Source: Dyella flagellata
GTDB taxonomy: Bacteria > Pseudomonadota > Gammaproteobacteria > Xanthomonadales > Rhodanobacteraceae
Direction: 5' to 3'
DNA: 64,000 nucleotides
Assembly: GCF_030160275.1 (NCBI RefSeq)
Contig: NZ_BSOA01000022.1
Coordinates: forward strand, 1 to 64,000
In this document: in pieces, positions 55,575-64,000 of the stretch
Layout of the letters: each line of letters starts with the position of its first letter
Position numbering within the stretch: the stretch's first letter is position 1
Notes under the pieces: model-generated
Told to the model about the DNA's origin: nothing
The model's database searches: none
The model's input: the letters and a program-made list of their open reading frames with translations, nothing else
Made by a program: the position numbers and the translations under genes

Positions 55575-55641
55575 GTAGGCTGGGATGACAATCCCAGCAT
55601 CTGGAGGCCGCCATGGTGCTGGGATTGCCATCCCAGCCTAC
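55575..55641. repeat. REP pair (BIME-like), copy 11
   Basis: GTAG+GCTGGGAT+GACA+ATCCCAGC and inverted GCTGGGAT+TGCC+ATCCCAGC+CTAC. Directly after the MliC-like stop codon. Confidence 0.9.
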
Positions 55642-55770
55642 AAATTCCTAACGAATGGCACACATTAGTAACGAAGCCATCACGCTTCGCCATCGTAATG
55701 ACTCATAGGAATAATGTTGGCGTCATCCACGTAGGCGATGCTTTCACCATCGGATTGAGAGCATATCCCG

Positions 55771-56109
55771 ATGGTTTCGCAGTACGTTTTCCCCTCCAGC
55801 CGTGGCTTGTTCCGCATCGCCAAGCACGGCCACCGCTGGCGTTCACTGGTCGAGGCACAGGAAGTAGCCCGGCATGATTCCCCCGAGGCGGCGCTGGATG
55901 CGCTGCGTGAGGCATGGCCGCAGGCGCGCTTGCCGCAGGCACTGAGCGAATGGCGCTATGTCGCCGAAGCCGCCAGCCTGCCTTACGCACGGCTGGCGCG
56001 CGCCACCAATGGCATCCGGGTTGTTGGCATCGATCCTTCGCAGCCGCGCGTGCGCCGCTCGCGACGCGTTTGGGGTCGGCCAAGCCGTGACGTGACTGAT
56101 CACGGATGA
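55771..56109 (+). CDS. Conserved hypothetical protein
   Basis: A 112-residue protein: SSRGLFRIAKHGHRWRSLVE at the start and a basic C-terminus. No family is recognised, no signal peptide. It converges with recQ with only four bases between the stops. The frame and codon use look genuine, but no motif supports a role. Confidence 0.55.
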   Translation: MVSQYVFPSSRGLFRIAKHGHRWRSLVEAQEVARHDSPEAALDALREAWPQARLPQALSEWRYVAEAASLPYARLARATNGIRVVGIDPSQPRVRRSRRVWGRPSRDVTDHG

Positions 56110-56113
56110 TCGG

Positions 56114-57928
56114 TCACTCCTTGGCGTTGATGACTTCCAGAAAATCACGCCCGTAGCGCTTGAGCTTGGCCTCGCCCACGCCGCTGATCGCAGCGAGTTC
56201 GTGCTCGTCCTCCGGCATGGCACGCAGCATCGCCAGCAAGGTTGCGTCATGGAAGATCACATAAGCCGGCACGCCATGCTGCCGCGCCAGCTTCGAACGC
56301 AAGGCGCGCAACGCCTCCCACATCGGCTGTTCATACGCTTCGATGCCCAGGCTTGCGCCAGTAACGAGCTGACTGTCGCGACGGCGCGACGCACGCCGCG
56401 CGGGTCGCGTTTCCTCGCGCATGGGAACGGACTGATTACCAACCAGCACATCGCGACTGGCCGCGGTAAGACGCAAGGTGCCAAAGCCTTCTGCGTCGGT
56501 GGTCAGTAAACCCGCGGCAAGCAATTGGCGAAACACCGAGCGCCACTGTTTTTCATCCATGTCGGCGCCGATGCCGAACGTGCTCAGCCGCTCATGCCCA
56601 AGCTGGTTCATGCGTTCGCTGTCGATACCGCGCAAGACGTCGATCACATGGCCGGCTCCGAAGCGTTGGCCGCTGCGATACACCGCCGACAGCGCTTTCT
56701 GCGCAGGAACGGTGGCATCCCAGGTGGTGGGCGGACTCAGGCAGTTGTCGCAGTTGCCGCAAGGGCCAGGGTAAGTTTCGCCGAACGCGGCCAGCAGCAG
56801 TTCGCGGCGACACTGCATGGCTTCGGCGTAGCCAAGCAGCGAATCGAGCTTGGATCGTTCGATGCGCTTGCGTTCGTCGCCCGATTCGGACTGCGCGATC
56901 ATCTGGCTCATGGTGACCACGTCGGACAGGCCGTAGATCATCCACGCTTCCGCGGGTAAGCCATCGCGCCCGGCACGACCGGTTTCCTGGTAGTAGCCTT
57001 CCATGCTGCGCGGCAGGTCCAGGTGCGCGACGAAACGCACATCCGGCTTGTCGATCCCCATGCCAAAGGCCACCGTCGCCACCATCACGACGCCGTCTTC
57101 GCGCAGGAAACGTTGCTGGTTCGCCATGCGCGTCGGCGCATCGAGCCCGGCGTGATACGGCAGCGCCTCGATACCCGCTTCGGCAAGCCATGCAGCGGTG
57201 TCGTCCACTTTGCGGCGACTTAAGCAATACACGATGCCGGCATCGCCGCGATGGCCATCGAGAAAGCTCAACAATTGACTGCGCGGGTTGTGTCGCTGTG
57301 TGACGGCGTAACGAATGTTCGGCCGATCGAAGCTGGACATGAACTGGCGCGCATCCTGCAGCACCAGGCGCTCGACGATTTCCTCGCGCGTGCGCGGATC
57401 GGCGGTGGCCGTGAGCGCGATGCGCGGCACTTGCGGATAACGCCGGTGCAGGACGGTGAGTTCGCGGTACTCGGGGCGGAAGTCGTGCCCCCATTGCGAT
57501 ACGCAATGCGCTTCGTCGATCGCGAACAGCGCCACCTCGGTGCGATCGAGCAGCTCAAGGAAACGCGTGGTAAGCAGCCGCTCGGGCGCCACGTACAACA
57601 GATCCAGCTCACTCGCCGACAGCCTGCGCTCCACCTCACGCTGCTCTTGCGCGTCCAGGCTGGAATTCAAATAGGCCGCTGCCACGCCTGCTTCGCGCAA
57701 GGCGTCCACCTGGTCGTGCATCAGCGCGATCAGCGGCGACACCACGATGCCCGTGCCTTGGCGCAACAGCGCGGGAATCTGGTAGCACAGCGATTTGCCG
57801 CCACCGGTCGGCATCAGCACCAGCGCATCGCCGCCTTCACCGACGTGCTCGACGATGGCTTGCTGATGGCCGCGAAACTGGGCGTAGCCGAAGACGCTTT
57901 GGAGGACTTCTAGGGGCGTGGCGGGCAT
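56114..57928 (-). CDS. recQ: ATP-dependent DNA helicase RecQ
   Basis: A 604-residue RecQ, 3'-5' helicase of recombination and repair. Walker [12 protein letters not shown] near residue 45, Walker B box [17 protein letters not shown], motif [13 protein letters not shown], the zinc-binding Cys cluster C([10 protein letters not shown])[13 protein letters not shown], winged-helix and a C-terminal HRDC domain (residues ~525-600). ATG at 57928 is used; an open extension upstream lacks homology. A degenerate dispersed repeat lies just upstream. Confidence 0.97.
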   Translation of the reverse strand: MPATPLEVLQSVFGYAQFRGHQQAIVEHVGEGGDALVLMPTGGGKSLCYQIPALLRQGTGIVVSPLIALMHDQVDALREAGVAAAYLNSSLDAQEQREVERRLSASELDLLYVAPERLLTTRFLELLDRTEVALFAIDEAHCVSQWGHDFRPEYRELTVLHRRYPQVPRIALTATADPRTREEIVERLVLQDARQFMSSFDRPNIRYAVTQRHNPRSQLLSFLDGHRGDAGIVYCLSRRKVDDTAAWLAEAGIEALPYHAGLDAPTRMANQQRFLREDGVVMVATVAFGMGIDKPDVRFVAHLDLPRSMEGYYQETGRAGRDGLPAEAWMIYGLSDVVTMSQMIAQSESGDERKRIERSKLDSLLGYAEAMQCRRELLLAAFGETYPGPCGNCDNCLSPPTTWDATVPAQKALSAVYRSGQRFGAGHVIDVLRGIDSERMNQLGHERLSTFGIGADMDEKQWRSVFRQLLAAGLLTTDAEGFGTLRLTAASRDVLVGNQSVPMREETRPARRASRRRDSQLVTGASLGIEAYEQPMWEALRALRSKLARQHGVPAYVIFHDATLLAMLRAMPEDEHELAAISGVGEAKLKRYGRDFLEVINAKE

Positions 57929-57942
57929 GCTTCTGGTTTTTT

Positions 57943-57972
57943 CCTCTCCCTGGCGGGAAAGGGCTGATGGGG
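57943..57972. repeat. Degenerate CCTCTCCC-type repeat upstream of recQ
   Basis: CCTCTCCC, a short loop, GGGAAAGGGCTGATGGGG. Its reverse complement resembles the repeat at 3510-3547 (CCCC-TCAGCCC core). Likely the same dispersed family. Confidence 0.4.
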
Positions 57973-58078
57973 GCAGGTGGTCAAGCTTATTTGCTTCGCG
58001 GGCAGCATTCGAGCCATGCAACGCGTAAGTCTTTGCCTTGCATTGCAGCCCTCCCTAGGGCGCTAGCGGAGCCAGGGA

Positions 58079-58414
58079 TCAGGGCAATCCCCACAATTGC
58101 CGATCCACATCCGCGTCTAGCCCAAAGCGCGACAGCGGCACGCGGCCGTTCTTCACCTCCACGCCCTCAGCCCGCAGCAAACGGCACTGCTCGCGAAAGC
58201 CGCGGCTGCCCGGCGGCATGGCGATCTGGCCGCTGGAGCGCAGCACACGGAACCACGGCAAGGTCATGCCATCGGGCACCTCGCCGAGCAGTCGCCCGAC
58301 CAAGCGCGCACGCCCCGGCAGCCCGGCCCGCGCTGCGATAGCGCCATAGCTGGCGACGCGTCCGGGCGGAATCGCGGCGATGGCTTCGAAAACCCGCAAG
58401 TGTTCCTCTTTCAT
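58079..58414 (-). CDS. atl: Alkyltransferase-like protein (MGMT homologue without the active Cys)
   Basis: A 111-residue small MGMT-fold protein. Helix-turn-helix region IPPGRVASYGAIAARAG is present. Where MGMT has PCHRV, this has PWFRV, with Trp 54 replacing the alkyl-acceptor Cys. Such alkyltransferase-like proteins bind alkylated guanine and hand it to nucleotide excision repair. ATG 58414 (MKEEHLRVFE) is the better start; 58435 is in frame. Confidence 0.93.
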   Translation of the reverse strand: MKEEHLRVFEAIAAIPPGRVASYGAIAARAGLPGRARLVGRLLGEVPDGMTLPWFRVLRSSGQIAMPPGSRGFREQCRLLRAEGVEVKNGRVPLSRFGLDADVDRQLWGLP

Positions 58415-58481
58415 GACAGCGTGCACCTTCACCAACGTCGTGGCAGAGTATCGGCGGTCCGCCTCCGATTCGGAAAGCCGT

Positions 58482-58886
58482 ATGCACCATTTCGAAGCCG
58501 TGCGTTCACTGGTTGGCAGCCAGTATCTGTTGAGGCGAAACGATCCTTATGTGATCAGCTTCGATCTCACCCTGCCCCACGGCCGCCACCAAGGCATTTA
58601 TCTGGCCGAGCTGGAGGACGAAAGCGGGCGCCGCTACCTGCGCATTTCCACGCCGATCGGCCCGCTCTCCGGCTCCGATCCCAGGCGCTGCCTGCGCTTC
58701 AACTGGGAGCAGCGCGTGGGTTACCTCGCCGTGGCCGACCTCGATGGCTCGCCTTATTTGCATTTGTGCGAAAACCGCCCCTACGAACTGGTCACGCAGC
58801 AGGAACTGTATCGGCTGATTCAGGAACTGGGCAGCCTGGGCGATCAGCTGGAGCAGGCGATCGTCGAGGGTGGCGACGCCTTTTGA
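58482..58886 (+). CDS. Conserved hypothetical protein
   Basis: A 134-residue soluble protein: MHHFEAVRSLVGSQYLLRRN, then SFDLTLPHGRHQGIYLAELE, and helical QELGSLGDQLEQAIVEGGDAF at the end. The beta-rich then helical outline recalls type III chaperone-like or YbjN-like folds but I cannot assign a family. Diverges from the alkyltransferase-like gene. Confidence 0.65.
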   Translation: MHHFEAVRSLVGSQYLLRRNDPYVISFDLTLPHGRHQGIYLAELEDESGRRYLRISTPIGPLSGSDPRRCLRFNWEQRVGYLAVADLDGSPYLHLCENRPYELVTQQELYRLIQELGSLGDQLEQAIVEGGDAF

Positions 58887-58899
58887 ACGTCCGCTATGC

Positions 58900-58966
58900 G
58901 TAGGCTGGGATGACAATCCCAGCACCGGCATGTCGCATGGAAAGCTGGGATTGTCATCCCAGCCTA
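58900..58966. repeat. REP pair (BIME-like), copy 12
   Basis: Consensus units GTAG+GCTGGGAT+GACA+ATCCCAGC and inverted GCTGGGAT+TGTC+ATCCCAGC+CTAC with an 18-base spacer ending CATGGAAA. Between convergent genes. Confidence 0.92.
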
Positions 58967-58971
58967 CGCGC

Positions 58972-60096
58972 TCAGAGAAACTGCCGCGCGAGATAAACAA
59001 GCCCGTAGGCAATCAGCGCCGTCACCGGCAGGGTGAGTATCCACGCCCATACCATGCGCTCCACCACCGACCAGCGGATCGCGTTGAAGCGCTTGGCCGA
59101 ACCCACGCCCATGATCGAAGACGACACCACGTGGGTGGTGGAGACCGGCAGGCCGAGCGCCGAGGCGCCCAGGATCACCAGCGCGGAGCTGCCCTCGGCC
59201 GCAAAACCGTTGATGGGGTGCAGTTTCACCATTTTGTGGCCGAGCGTCTTGATGATGCGCCAGCCGCCGCCGGCAGTACCGCCGGCCATGGTCAGCGCGC
59301 ACAGCGCTGCCACCCAGTGCGGTACGGCAAAGCCGCCCGCGGTGGATGCGTGGATACGCAGGAACGACAGCCACTCAGGCAGGTGATCGAAGCGGCCGGC
59401 AGCAGTGCCGCTGGCCAGGGCCAGCGCGATGATGCCCATGCTCTTCTGCGCATCGTTCATGCCATGGGCCAGGCCCATCGCACTGGCCGACAGGATCTGC
59501 ACCTTGCCGAACAGGCTGTTCACGAACGGGGTGCGGCCCAGATGCCGCAGGAAACCCCTGCGCGAAGCGAACCAGGCCAGCAACGCGTAAAGGATGCCCA
59601 TCAACGCAAAGCCGAGGACAAAGCCCATGACCGGCGACACCACCATCGGCATCACCACCTTCGGCAACACGCCCTTGCCTTCCCACCAGTGCGTGCCGCC
59701 CTGTGCCCAGATCACGGCCTTGAAGTTGCCACCCGCCTCGGCGATCGCCGCGCCGATCAACGCCCCCACCAGCGCATGACTGGAGCTGGACGGCAGTCCC
59801 AGCCACCAGGTGAGCAGGTTCCAAACGATCGCCGCCAGCAGTGCGCAGATCAAAAGCTCCGGCCCGGCGTTCACCACCCCGGTATTGACGATGCCGGCCG
59901 CAATCGTGGCCGCCACCGCGGTGCCCCACATGGCGCCGACCATGTTGGTGGCTGCCGCCAGCAGCACCGCCTGGCCCGGTGAAAGCACCTTGGTGGCGAC
60001 GACGGTGGCGATCGAGTTGGCGGTATCGTGAAAGCCGTTGATGTAAGTGAAGATGAGCGCGATCAGTACGACGGCGAAGACCAGGCCAATACTCAT
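58972..60096 (-). CDS. pit: Low-affinity inorganic phosphate transporter, PiT family
   Basis: A 374-residue transporter with about ten membrane segments. PiT signatures TYINGFHDTANSIATVVATK near the N-terminus and GMNDAQKSMG in the middle are present, plus VSTTHVVSSSIMGVGSAKR near the C-terminus. It imports metal-phosphate with protons. ATG 60096 has GGAG eight bases upstream. The DUF47 gene lies 57 bp upstream on the same strand, the usual pit partner. Confidence 0.95.
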   Translation of the reverse strand: MSIGLVFAVVLIALIFTYINGFHDTANSIATVVATKVLSPGQAVLLAAATNMVGAMWGTAVAATIAAGIVNTGVVNAGPELLICALLAAIVWNLLTWWLGLPSSSSHALVGALIGAAIAEAGGNFKAVIWAQGGTHWWEGKGVLPKVVMPMVVSPVMGFVLGFALMGILYALLAWFASRRGFLRHLGRTPFVNSLFGKVQILSASAMGLAHGMNDAQKSMGIIALALASGTAAGRFDHLPEWLSFLRIHASTAGGFAVPHWVAALCALTMAGGTAGGGWRIIKTLGHKMVKLHPINGFAAEGSSALVILGASALGLPVSTTHVVSSSIMGVGSAKRFNAIRWSVVERMVWAWILTLPVTALIAYGLVYLARQFL

Positions 60097-60153
60097 GCGC
60101 GCGCTCCATGGAGTGCGCGCCATGCATGAAATAAAGCGTGCAAGGGGTACTCC

Positions 60154-60783
60154 TCAGGAGTTCTTCAACACGATGGAATAGACGATGTTGCCCACGTCGC
60201 GGCAGCGATCGATGGCCTTCTCGATCAGCTCGAACAGATCCTTGGCCAGCATCGCGCGCATGGCGTCGTTGCTTTCCAGGTACAGCGTGCGATACGGCGC
60301 GAGCAGCATGCGGTCGCCTTCCGATTCCAGCGTCTGCATGCGGTCCTGCAGCTTCTTCACCGGGTCGATGCGCAGGCCACGGCGCAATTCACCGATCAGC
60401 TCCACCACCACGTCGGTGGAACGGGTCAGCACCAGGGTGCGCTGGCTGAAATCCACGTCTTGCAGGCGGCTGCTGACGATCGCATAGCGCTCGGCGAACT
60501 TTTCCACGCTTTTGGGAATTTTGTAGAGCGCGCTGTTGAGCGCTTCGATGTCTTCGCGATCCAACGCGGTAACGAAGGTGTTCACCAGCTCTTCGCTGAT
60601 TTGCGTGGCCAGCGCCTTCTCGCGCTTGCGGGCGGCGGCGAACGCGGCCATGACCGGCGTATGGTCCGGCAGGCTGACCAGTTCATGCAGCGCCTTGGCG
60701 CTTTCGCGGGCGGCTTCGGCGCTCTGCTCCAGCAGGCCGTAGAACTTGTCGCCTTTACCGAAAATCGTCTGAAGTGAAAACAT
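60154..60783 (-). CDS. DUF47/PhoU-like protein, PiT partner
   Basis: A 209-residue all-helical protein of the DUF47 (UPF0111) family: YGLLEQSAEAARESAKALHE, then AFAAARKREKALATQISEEL and KAIDRCRDVGNIVYSIVLKN at the end. ATG 60783 used. These PhoU-like proteins pair with PiT transporters and modulate phosphate uptake. First gene of the pit operon, diverging from the CNNM gene. Confidence 0.92.
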   Translation of the reverse strand: MFSLQTIFGKGDKFYGLLEQSAEAARESAKALHELVSLPDHTPVMAAFAAARKREKALATQISEELVNTFVTALDREDIEALNSALYKIPKSVEKFAERYAIVSSRLQDVDFSQRTLVLTRSTDVVVELIGELRRGLRIDPVKKLQDRMQTLESEGDRMLLAPYRTLYLESNDAMRAMLAKDLFELIEKAIDRCRDVGNIVYSIVLKNS

Positions 60784-60932
60784 GGGCAATCTGGCCAGGC
60801 AAGGGCAAATATTTCGCGAATATTACAGGACCACCCTGCCGCACCGCACCACCCGGGCTGGCCGACCCTCTCCCGAGCCTCGGCGGCGTGCCTTACACTG
60901 AGTGACATGCCCGCCCCTGATGCCCTGTCGCG

Positions 60933-62255
60933 ATGCTGACCACAATCGCGCTCGTCCTCCTCCTCGCCCTTTGCAACGGTTTCTTTGCGCTGTCGGAGAT
61001 GGCGCTGGTGGCCTCGCGCAAAAGCCGGCTCAAGCAGATGGCCCGTACGAGCCGCCGTGCCCGAGTCGCCTTGCGCCATGCCGAGGCGCCGGAGCATTTT
61101 CTGTCCACCGTGCAGGTGGGCATCACCCTGGTGATGCTGGTCACCGGTGCCGAGGCCGGCGATGCCTTTGGCACGCAGATCGGCAACATGCTGCACGATG
61201 GCAGCCTGGCCTGGCTGGCGCCCTATACCCGCATCGTCGGGATCGTGCTCGGCTTCGTGGTGATCTCCTTTATCCAGATCGTCGTGGGCGAACTGGTACC
61301 CAAGCGCTTGGCGCTGTCCGCGCCGGAGAAGGTATCGAGCATCGTCGCCGTGCCGATGCTGGTGCTGTCGCGCGCCACCGCACCCTTCGTGTGGCTGCTC
61401 AACCGCGCCAGCAGCATTCTGTTGAAGCTGTTGCGCGTGAAAGACCGCGGCGACAGTGCTGCCACCGAAGAAGAGATCCGGCTGCTGGTCGCCGAAAGCA
61501 CCGAACAAGGCGTGCTCGACGCCGACGAACAAGCGATGGTCAACCGCGTGCTGCGCCTGGGCGACCGTACGGTGGACAGCGTAATGACGCCGCGCATGCG
61601 CATCGCCTGGCTCGACGTGAACGCGCCACTGGATGAAAACCTGCAGGTACTGCGGCAAACCTCCTATTCACGCTACCCGGTCTATCGCGGCGACGAAAGC
61701 GACATTGTTGGCGTGATGGAGGTGAAGAGCCTGCTCAGCGGCATCAGCATGGGCAAGCTGGAGCTGTTTCGTACCCTCGCCAAGCCGTTGTACGTGCCCG
61801 GCACGGCCCGTGCGCTCGATTTGCTGGAGGAGTTCCGCGACGCCGAAACGCCGATGGCGCTGGTCGTGGACGAATACGGCGACATCGAGGGCGTAGTCAC
61901 GCTCAACGATCTGCTCGCGGCCGTGGTCGGCGCCAGCCAACTGGGTCATGGCAGCGGCGAGGAACACTCACCCATCGTGCAACGCGAAGACGGCAGCTGG
62001 CTGATCGACGGCGCGCTCTCCACCGATGACCTGCGCGAACTGCTGCACCTGGACCAATTGCCGGGCGAAGACGAACACGATTTCCGCACCGTGGCCGGGA
62101 TGGTGATGGCGGCGCTGGGGCATATTCCGCAGACCGGCGAGGTGTTCGCCTGGCGCGGCATTCGTTTCGAAGTCGTGGACCTGGATGGCGCGCGCATCGA
62201 CAAGCTGCTGGTGACGCCGGCGCCACCGATCGAGTTGGCGGACGACGAGCAGTAG
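60933..62255 (+). CDS. CNNM/CBS-domain hemolysin-like transporter (CorC/HlyC family)
   Basis: A 440-residue protein: N-terminal DUF21/CNNM membrane domain with GFFALSEMALVASRKSRLKQ and three segments, paired CBS domains (RVLRLGDRTVDSVMTPR ... DEYGDIEGVVTLNDLLAAVV) and a C-terminal CorC_HlyC transporter-associated domain (DEHDFRTVAGMVMAALGHIP). Likely involved in Mg/Co efflux or ion balance. Diverges from the pit operon. Confidence 0.93.
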   Translation: MLTTIALVLLLALCNGFFALSEMALVASRKSRLKQMARTSRRARVALRHAEAPEHFLSTVQVGITLVMLVTGAEAGDAFGTQIGNMLHDGSLAWLAPYTRIVGIVLGFVVISFIQIVVGELVPKRLALSAPEKVSSIVAVPMLVLSRATAPFVWLLNRASSILLKLLRVKDRGDSAATEEEIRLLVAESTEQGVLDADEQAMVNRVLRLGDRTVDSVMTPRMRIAWLDVNAPLDENLQVLRQTSYSRYPVYRGDESDIVGVMEVKSLLSGISMGKLELFRTLAKPLYVPGTARALDLLEEFRDAETPMALVVDEYGDIEGVVTLNDLLAAVVGASQLGHGSGEEHSPIVQREDGSWLIDGALSTDDLRELLHLDQLPGEDEHDFRTVAGMVMAALGHIPQTGEVFAWRGIRFEVVDLDGARIDKLLVTPAPPIELADDEQ

Positions 62256-62259
62256 GAAC

Positions 62260-62326
62260 GTAGGCTGGGATGACAATCCCAGCTTCGGGATGCTGCATGG
62301 AAAGCTGGGATTGTCATCCCAGCCTA
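62260..62326. repeat. REP pair (BIME-like), copy 13
   Basis: GTAG+GCTGGGAT+GACA+ATCCCAGC and inverted GCTGGGAT+TGTC+ATCCCAGC+CTAC; the spacer ends CATGGAAA as in copy 12. Between convergent CNNM and trmJ genes. Confidence 0.92.
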
Positions 62327-62330
62327 CTCA

Positions 62331-63089
62331 CTACCCTTTTCTGGCCAGCCCGGCCATCCGCTGCGCGTCCGCCAATATCCCATGCAGCATGCGCAGCTCG
62401 CGCTCATCCATCTGCGCGCGCAAGAACAGCTTGCGTAGCCGCAGCATGATCATGGTCGACGCGCGTCCCTTGTGGAAATCGATGTCGTCCAGGGTCTGCG
62501 CCAGATGCTCGAAGAAGCGTTCCATCTGCGCCGCATCCGCTGGCGGTTCGTCATGCAGTGGCGGCGGCGCGGGCAGCTTCTCCCCCAGCGCCGCCAGGCG
62601 TAGTTCGTAGGCCATCACCTGCACCGCCTGCGCGAGGTTGAGCGAACTGAAATCGTCCACGCTGGGAATACGCACCATCGCGTGGCAGCGCGCCAGTTCT
62701 TCGTTCTCCAGACCGGTTCGCTCATTGCCGAACACCAGCGCCACCTGCCCGCCCCGCTCCGCGGCGGCCAGCGCCTGCGCGGCCGCTTCGCGTGGCGTGA
62801 GTTCCGGCAGGTTCACCCCGCGCCGCCGTGCGGACAGCCCCAAGGCGAAGCTGGTCCCGGCCAACGCTTCCACCAGCCCGGCATGCACGCCGGCTCCTTC
62901 CAGCACGTCATCGGCCCCCGCCGCCATGGCCGATGCCTCCCGGTCCGGAAATCGGTGCGGCGAGACCAGGTCCATGCGGGTAAAGCCCATCGTGCGCATC
63001 GCCCGCGCCGCGCTGCCGATGTTGCCCGGGTGGGAGGTACGCACCAGGACGAAGCGGCAGCGGCTGGGAAGATCGGGAATGACGCTCAT
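62331..63089 (-). CDS. trmJ: tRNA (cytidine/uridine-2'-O-)-methyltransferase TrmJ
   Basis: A 252-residue SPOUT-class methyltransferase, modifying the 2'-OH of residue 32 in tRNA. FVLVRTSHPGNIGSAARAMR near the N-terminus, FGNERTGLENEEL and PSVDDFSSLNLAQAVQVMAY form the knot and SAM site. A C-terminal helical arm follows. ATG 63089 is used. Diverges from suhB, the arrangement common in gammaproteobacteria. Confidence 0.95.
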   Translation of the reverse strand: MSVIPDLPSRCRFVLVRTSHPGNIGSAARAMRTMGFTRMDLVSPHRFPDREASAMAAGADDVLEGAGVHAGLVEALAGTSFALGLSARRRGVNLPELTPREAAAQALAAAERGGQVALVFGNERTGLENEELARCHAMVRIPSVDDFSSLNLAQAVQVMAYELRLAALGEKLPAPPPLHDEPPADAAQMERFFEHLAQTLDDIDFHKGRASTMIMLRLRKLFLRAQMDERELRMLHGILADAQRMAGLARKG

Positions 63090-63245
63090 GCGGGGAAGAC
63101 CGGGTATTTCGGGGTGGCAAGGATAGTGGAGGAGAGGGTCTACAGGGGGGTGGCATCCGCTTGCCGCCTGCTGGTCGCTCGCCCGCACCCTCTCGCTCTG
63201 CTACGATAGTCGGTCGCCAACCCGCTCTTTTGCCAAGCCACAGCC

Positions 63246-64000
63246 ATGACCAGACCCGCCGTCAACGTCGCGGTACGTGCCGCGCGCTCCGCCGGTAACG
63301 TGATCCTGCGTTACATGAACCGCATCGACGGCCTCCATGTCGTTGAAAAGCAGCGCATGGACTTCGCGTCCGAGGTCGACCGGCTGGCCGAGGCGGAAAT
63401 CGTCAAGGAACTGCGCCGCGCCTATCCCGGCCATGCCATCCTCGCCGAGGAAAGCGGCGCGGTGGGCAAGAGCCAGCAGGTGTGGGTGATCGACCCGCTG
63501 GATGGCACGCACAACTATCTGCGTGGCATCCCTCATTTCAGCGTCTCCATTGCGTTGCTGGACAAGGGCGAGCCGGTCTATGCGGTGGTGTTCGATCCGC
63601 TGCGCGACGAACTGTTCACCGCCAGCAAAGGAGACGGCGCCTATCTCAATGACCGCCGCATTCGCGTCGGCAAGCGCGAAAACCTGGCCGGCGCGATGAT
63701 CGCCACCGGTTTCCCCTACCGCGAGCGCGCGCATCTGGACTCGCAGCTGGCGATGACGCGTTCCCTGCTGAGCCAAGCCGAAGACATTCGTCGCTCCGGC
63801 TCTGCCGCCCTGGACCTGGCCTATACCGCCGCCAGCCGCTACGACGGGTTCTTTGAAATCGGCCTGAAGCCGTGGGACATGGCGGCCGGTGCGCTGCTGG
63901 TCCGCGAAGCGGGTGGCCAGTACTGCGATTTTGCCGGACGCGATGGCATTCCGGAGAGCGGCAACATCATCGCAGGCAATCACCACGTGGTGAAGGCGAT
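63246..64000 (+). CDS. suhB: Inositol monophosphatase family protein SuhB, 3' end missing
   Basis: Starts at ATG 63246 and runs out of the window (about 251 residues seen). IMPase metal motifs: AEESG near residue 69, [15 protein letters not shown] near 81-95 and [18 protein letters not shown] near 215-232. Substrate is myo-inositol-1-phosphate by family; SuhB also supports rRNA antitermination. Partial at the right edge. Confidence 0.96.
   Translation, partial: MTRPAVNVAVRAARSAGNVILRYMNRIDGLHVVEKQRMDFASEVDRLAEAEIVKELRRAYPGHAILAEESGAVGKSQQVWVIDPLDGTHNYLRGIPHFSVSIALLDKGEPVYAVVFDPLRDELFTASKGDGAYLNDRRIRVGKRENLAGAMIATGFPYRERAHLDSQLAMTRSLLSQAEDIRRSGSAALDLAYTAASRYDGFFEIGLKPWDMAAGALLVREAGGQYCDFAGRDGIPESGNIIAGNHHVVKA

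Overview
The window looks like chromosomal DNA of a G+C-rich gammaproteobacterium of the order Lysobacterales (Xanthomonadales), most likely a Rhodanobacteraceae genus close to Dyella, Luteibacter or Rhodanobacter. This rests on gene content and order: tRNA-Tyr/Gly/Thr-tuf, lolB / tRNA-Gln / prs / rplY / pth / ychF, hemA-prfA, an OGT-like GT41 protein, SufT, a three-part transhydrogenase, DUF3106 and DUF2069. No species is claimed.

Layout. 1-9 kb (minus strand): translation and envelope genes, namely the 5' end of tuf, three tRNAs with a clear sigma-70 promoter, a thioesterase, ychF, pth, rplY, prs, tRNA-Gln with a second promoter of the same design, lolB and a TPR lipoprotein. 8.7-13.4 kb (plus): hemA, prfA and a GT41-like protein whose donor-site residues are altered. 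13.4-20 kb: acylphosphatase, two tandem TlpA-like thioredoxins, a YihY protein, wrbA, an acyl-CoA dehydrogenase, a one-domain asparaginase and sufT. 20-25.3 kb: transhydrogenase genes pntB-pntAB and pntAA, separated by an oppositely oriented ECF sigma / anti-sigma-like / DUF3106 cassette. 25.3-41.8 kb: mostly metabolic and housekeeping genes (cdd, nitroreductase, 5'-3' exonuclease, Nudix, ggt, ferredoxin, coaD, rsmD, ftsY, AsmA-like, mutY), plus a large LysM protein and a decayed chemoreceptor.

41.7-53.3 kb is the accessory part, with visibly lower G+C. The old order mutY - yggX - tRNA-Phe has been opened twice. Each gap holds a small gene pair (a membrane/hypothetical pair; an AbiE-like nucleotidyltransferase plus regulator) flanked by direct copies of the upstream gene's 3' end. 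Beyond tRNA-Phe lie several orphan genes, including a 183-residue protein with a CheD-like Cys/His arrangement and a C-terminal CVIL tetrapeptide. From 53.4 kb the core resumes: PepSY protein, CcdA-like and thioredoxin pair, MliC-like lipoprotein, recQ, an alkyltransferase-like protein, pit plus its DUF47 partner, a CNNM/CBS protein, trmJ and the start of suhB.

The strongest non-coding signal is a family of intergenic palindromes (13 loci): GTAG followed by an 8-bp stem with a 4-base loop, usually present as two inverted copies. They have the structure of REP/BIME elements mobilised by RAYT proteins; no RAYT gene is in the window.
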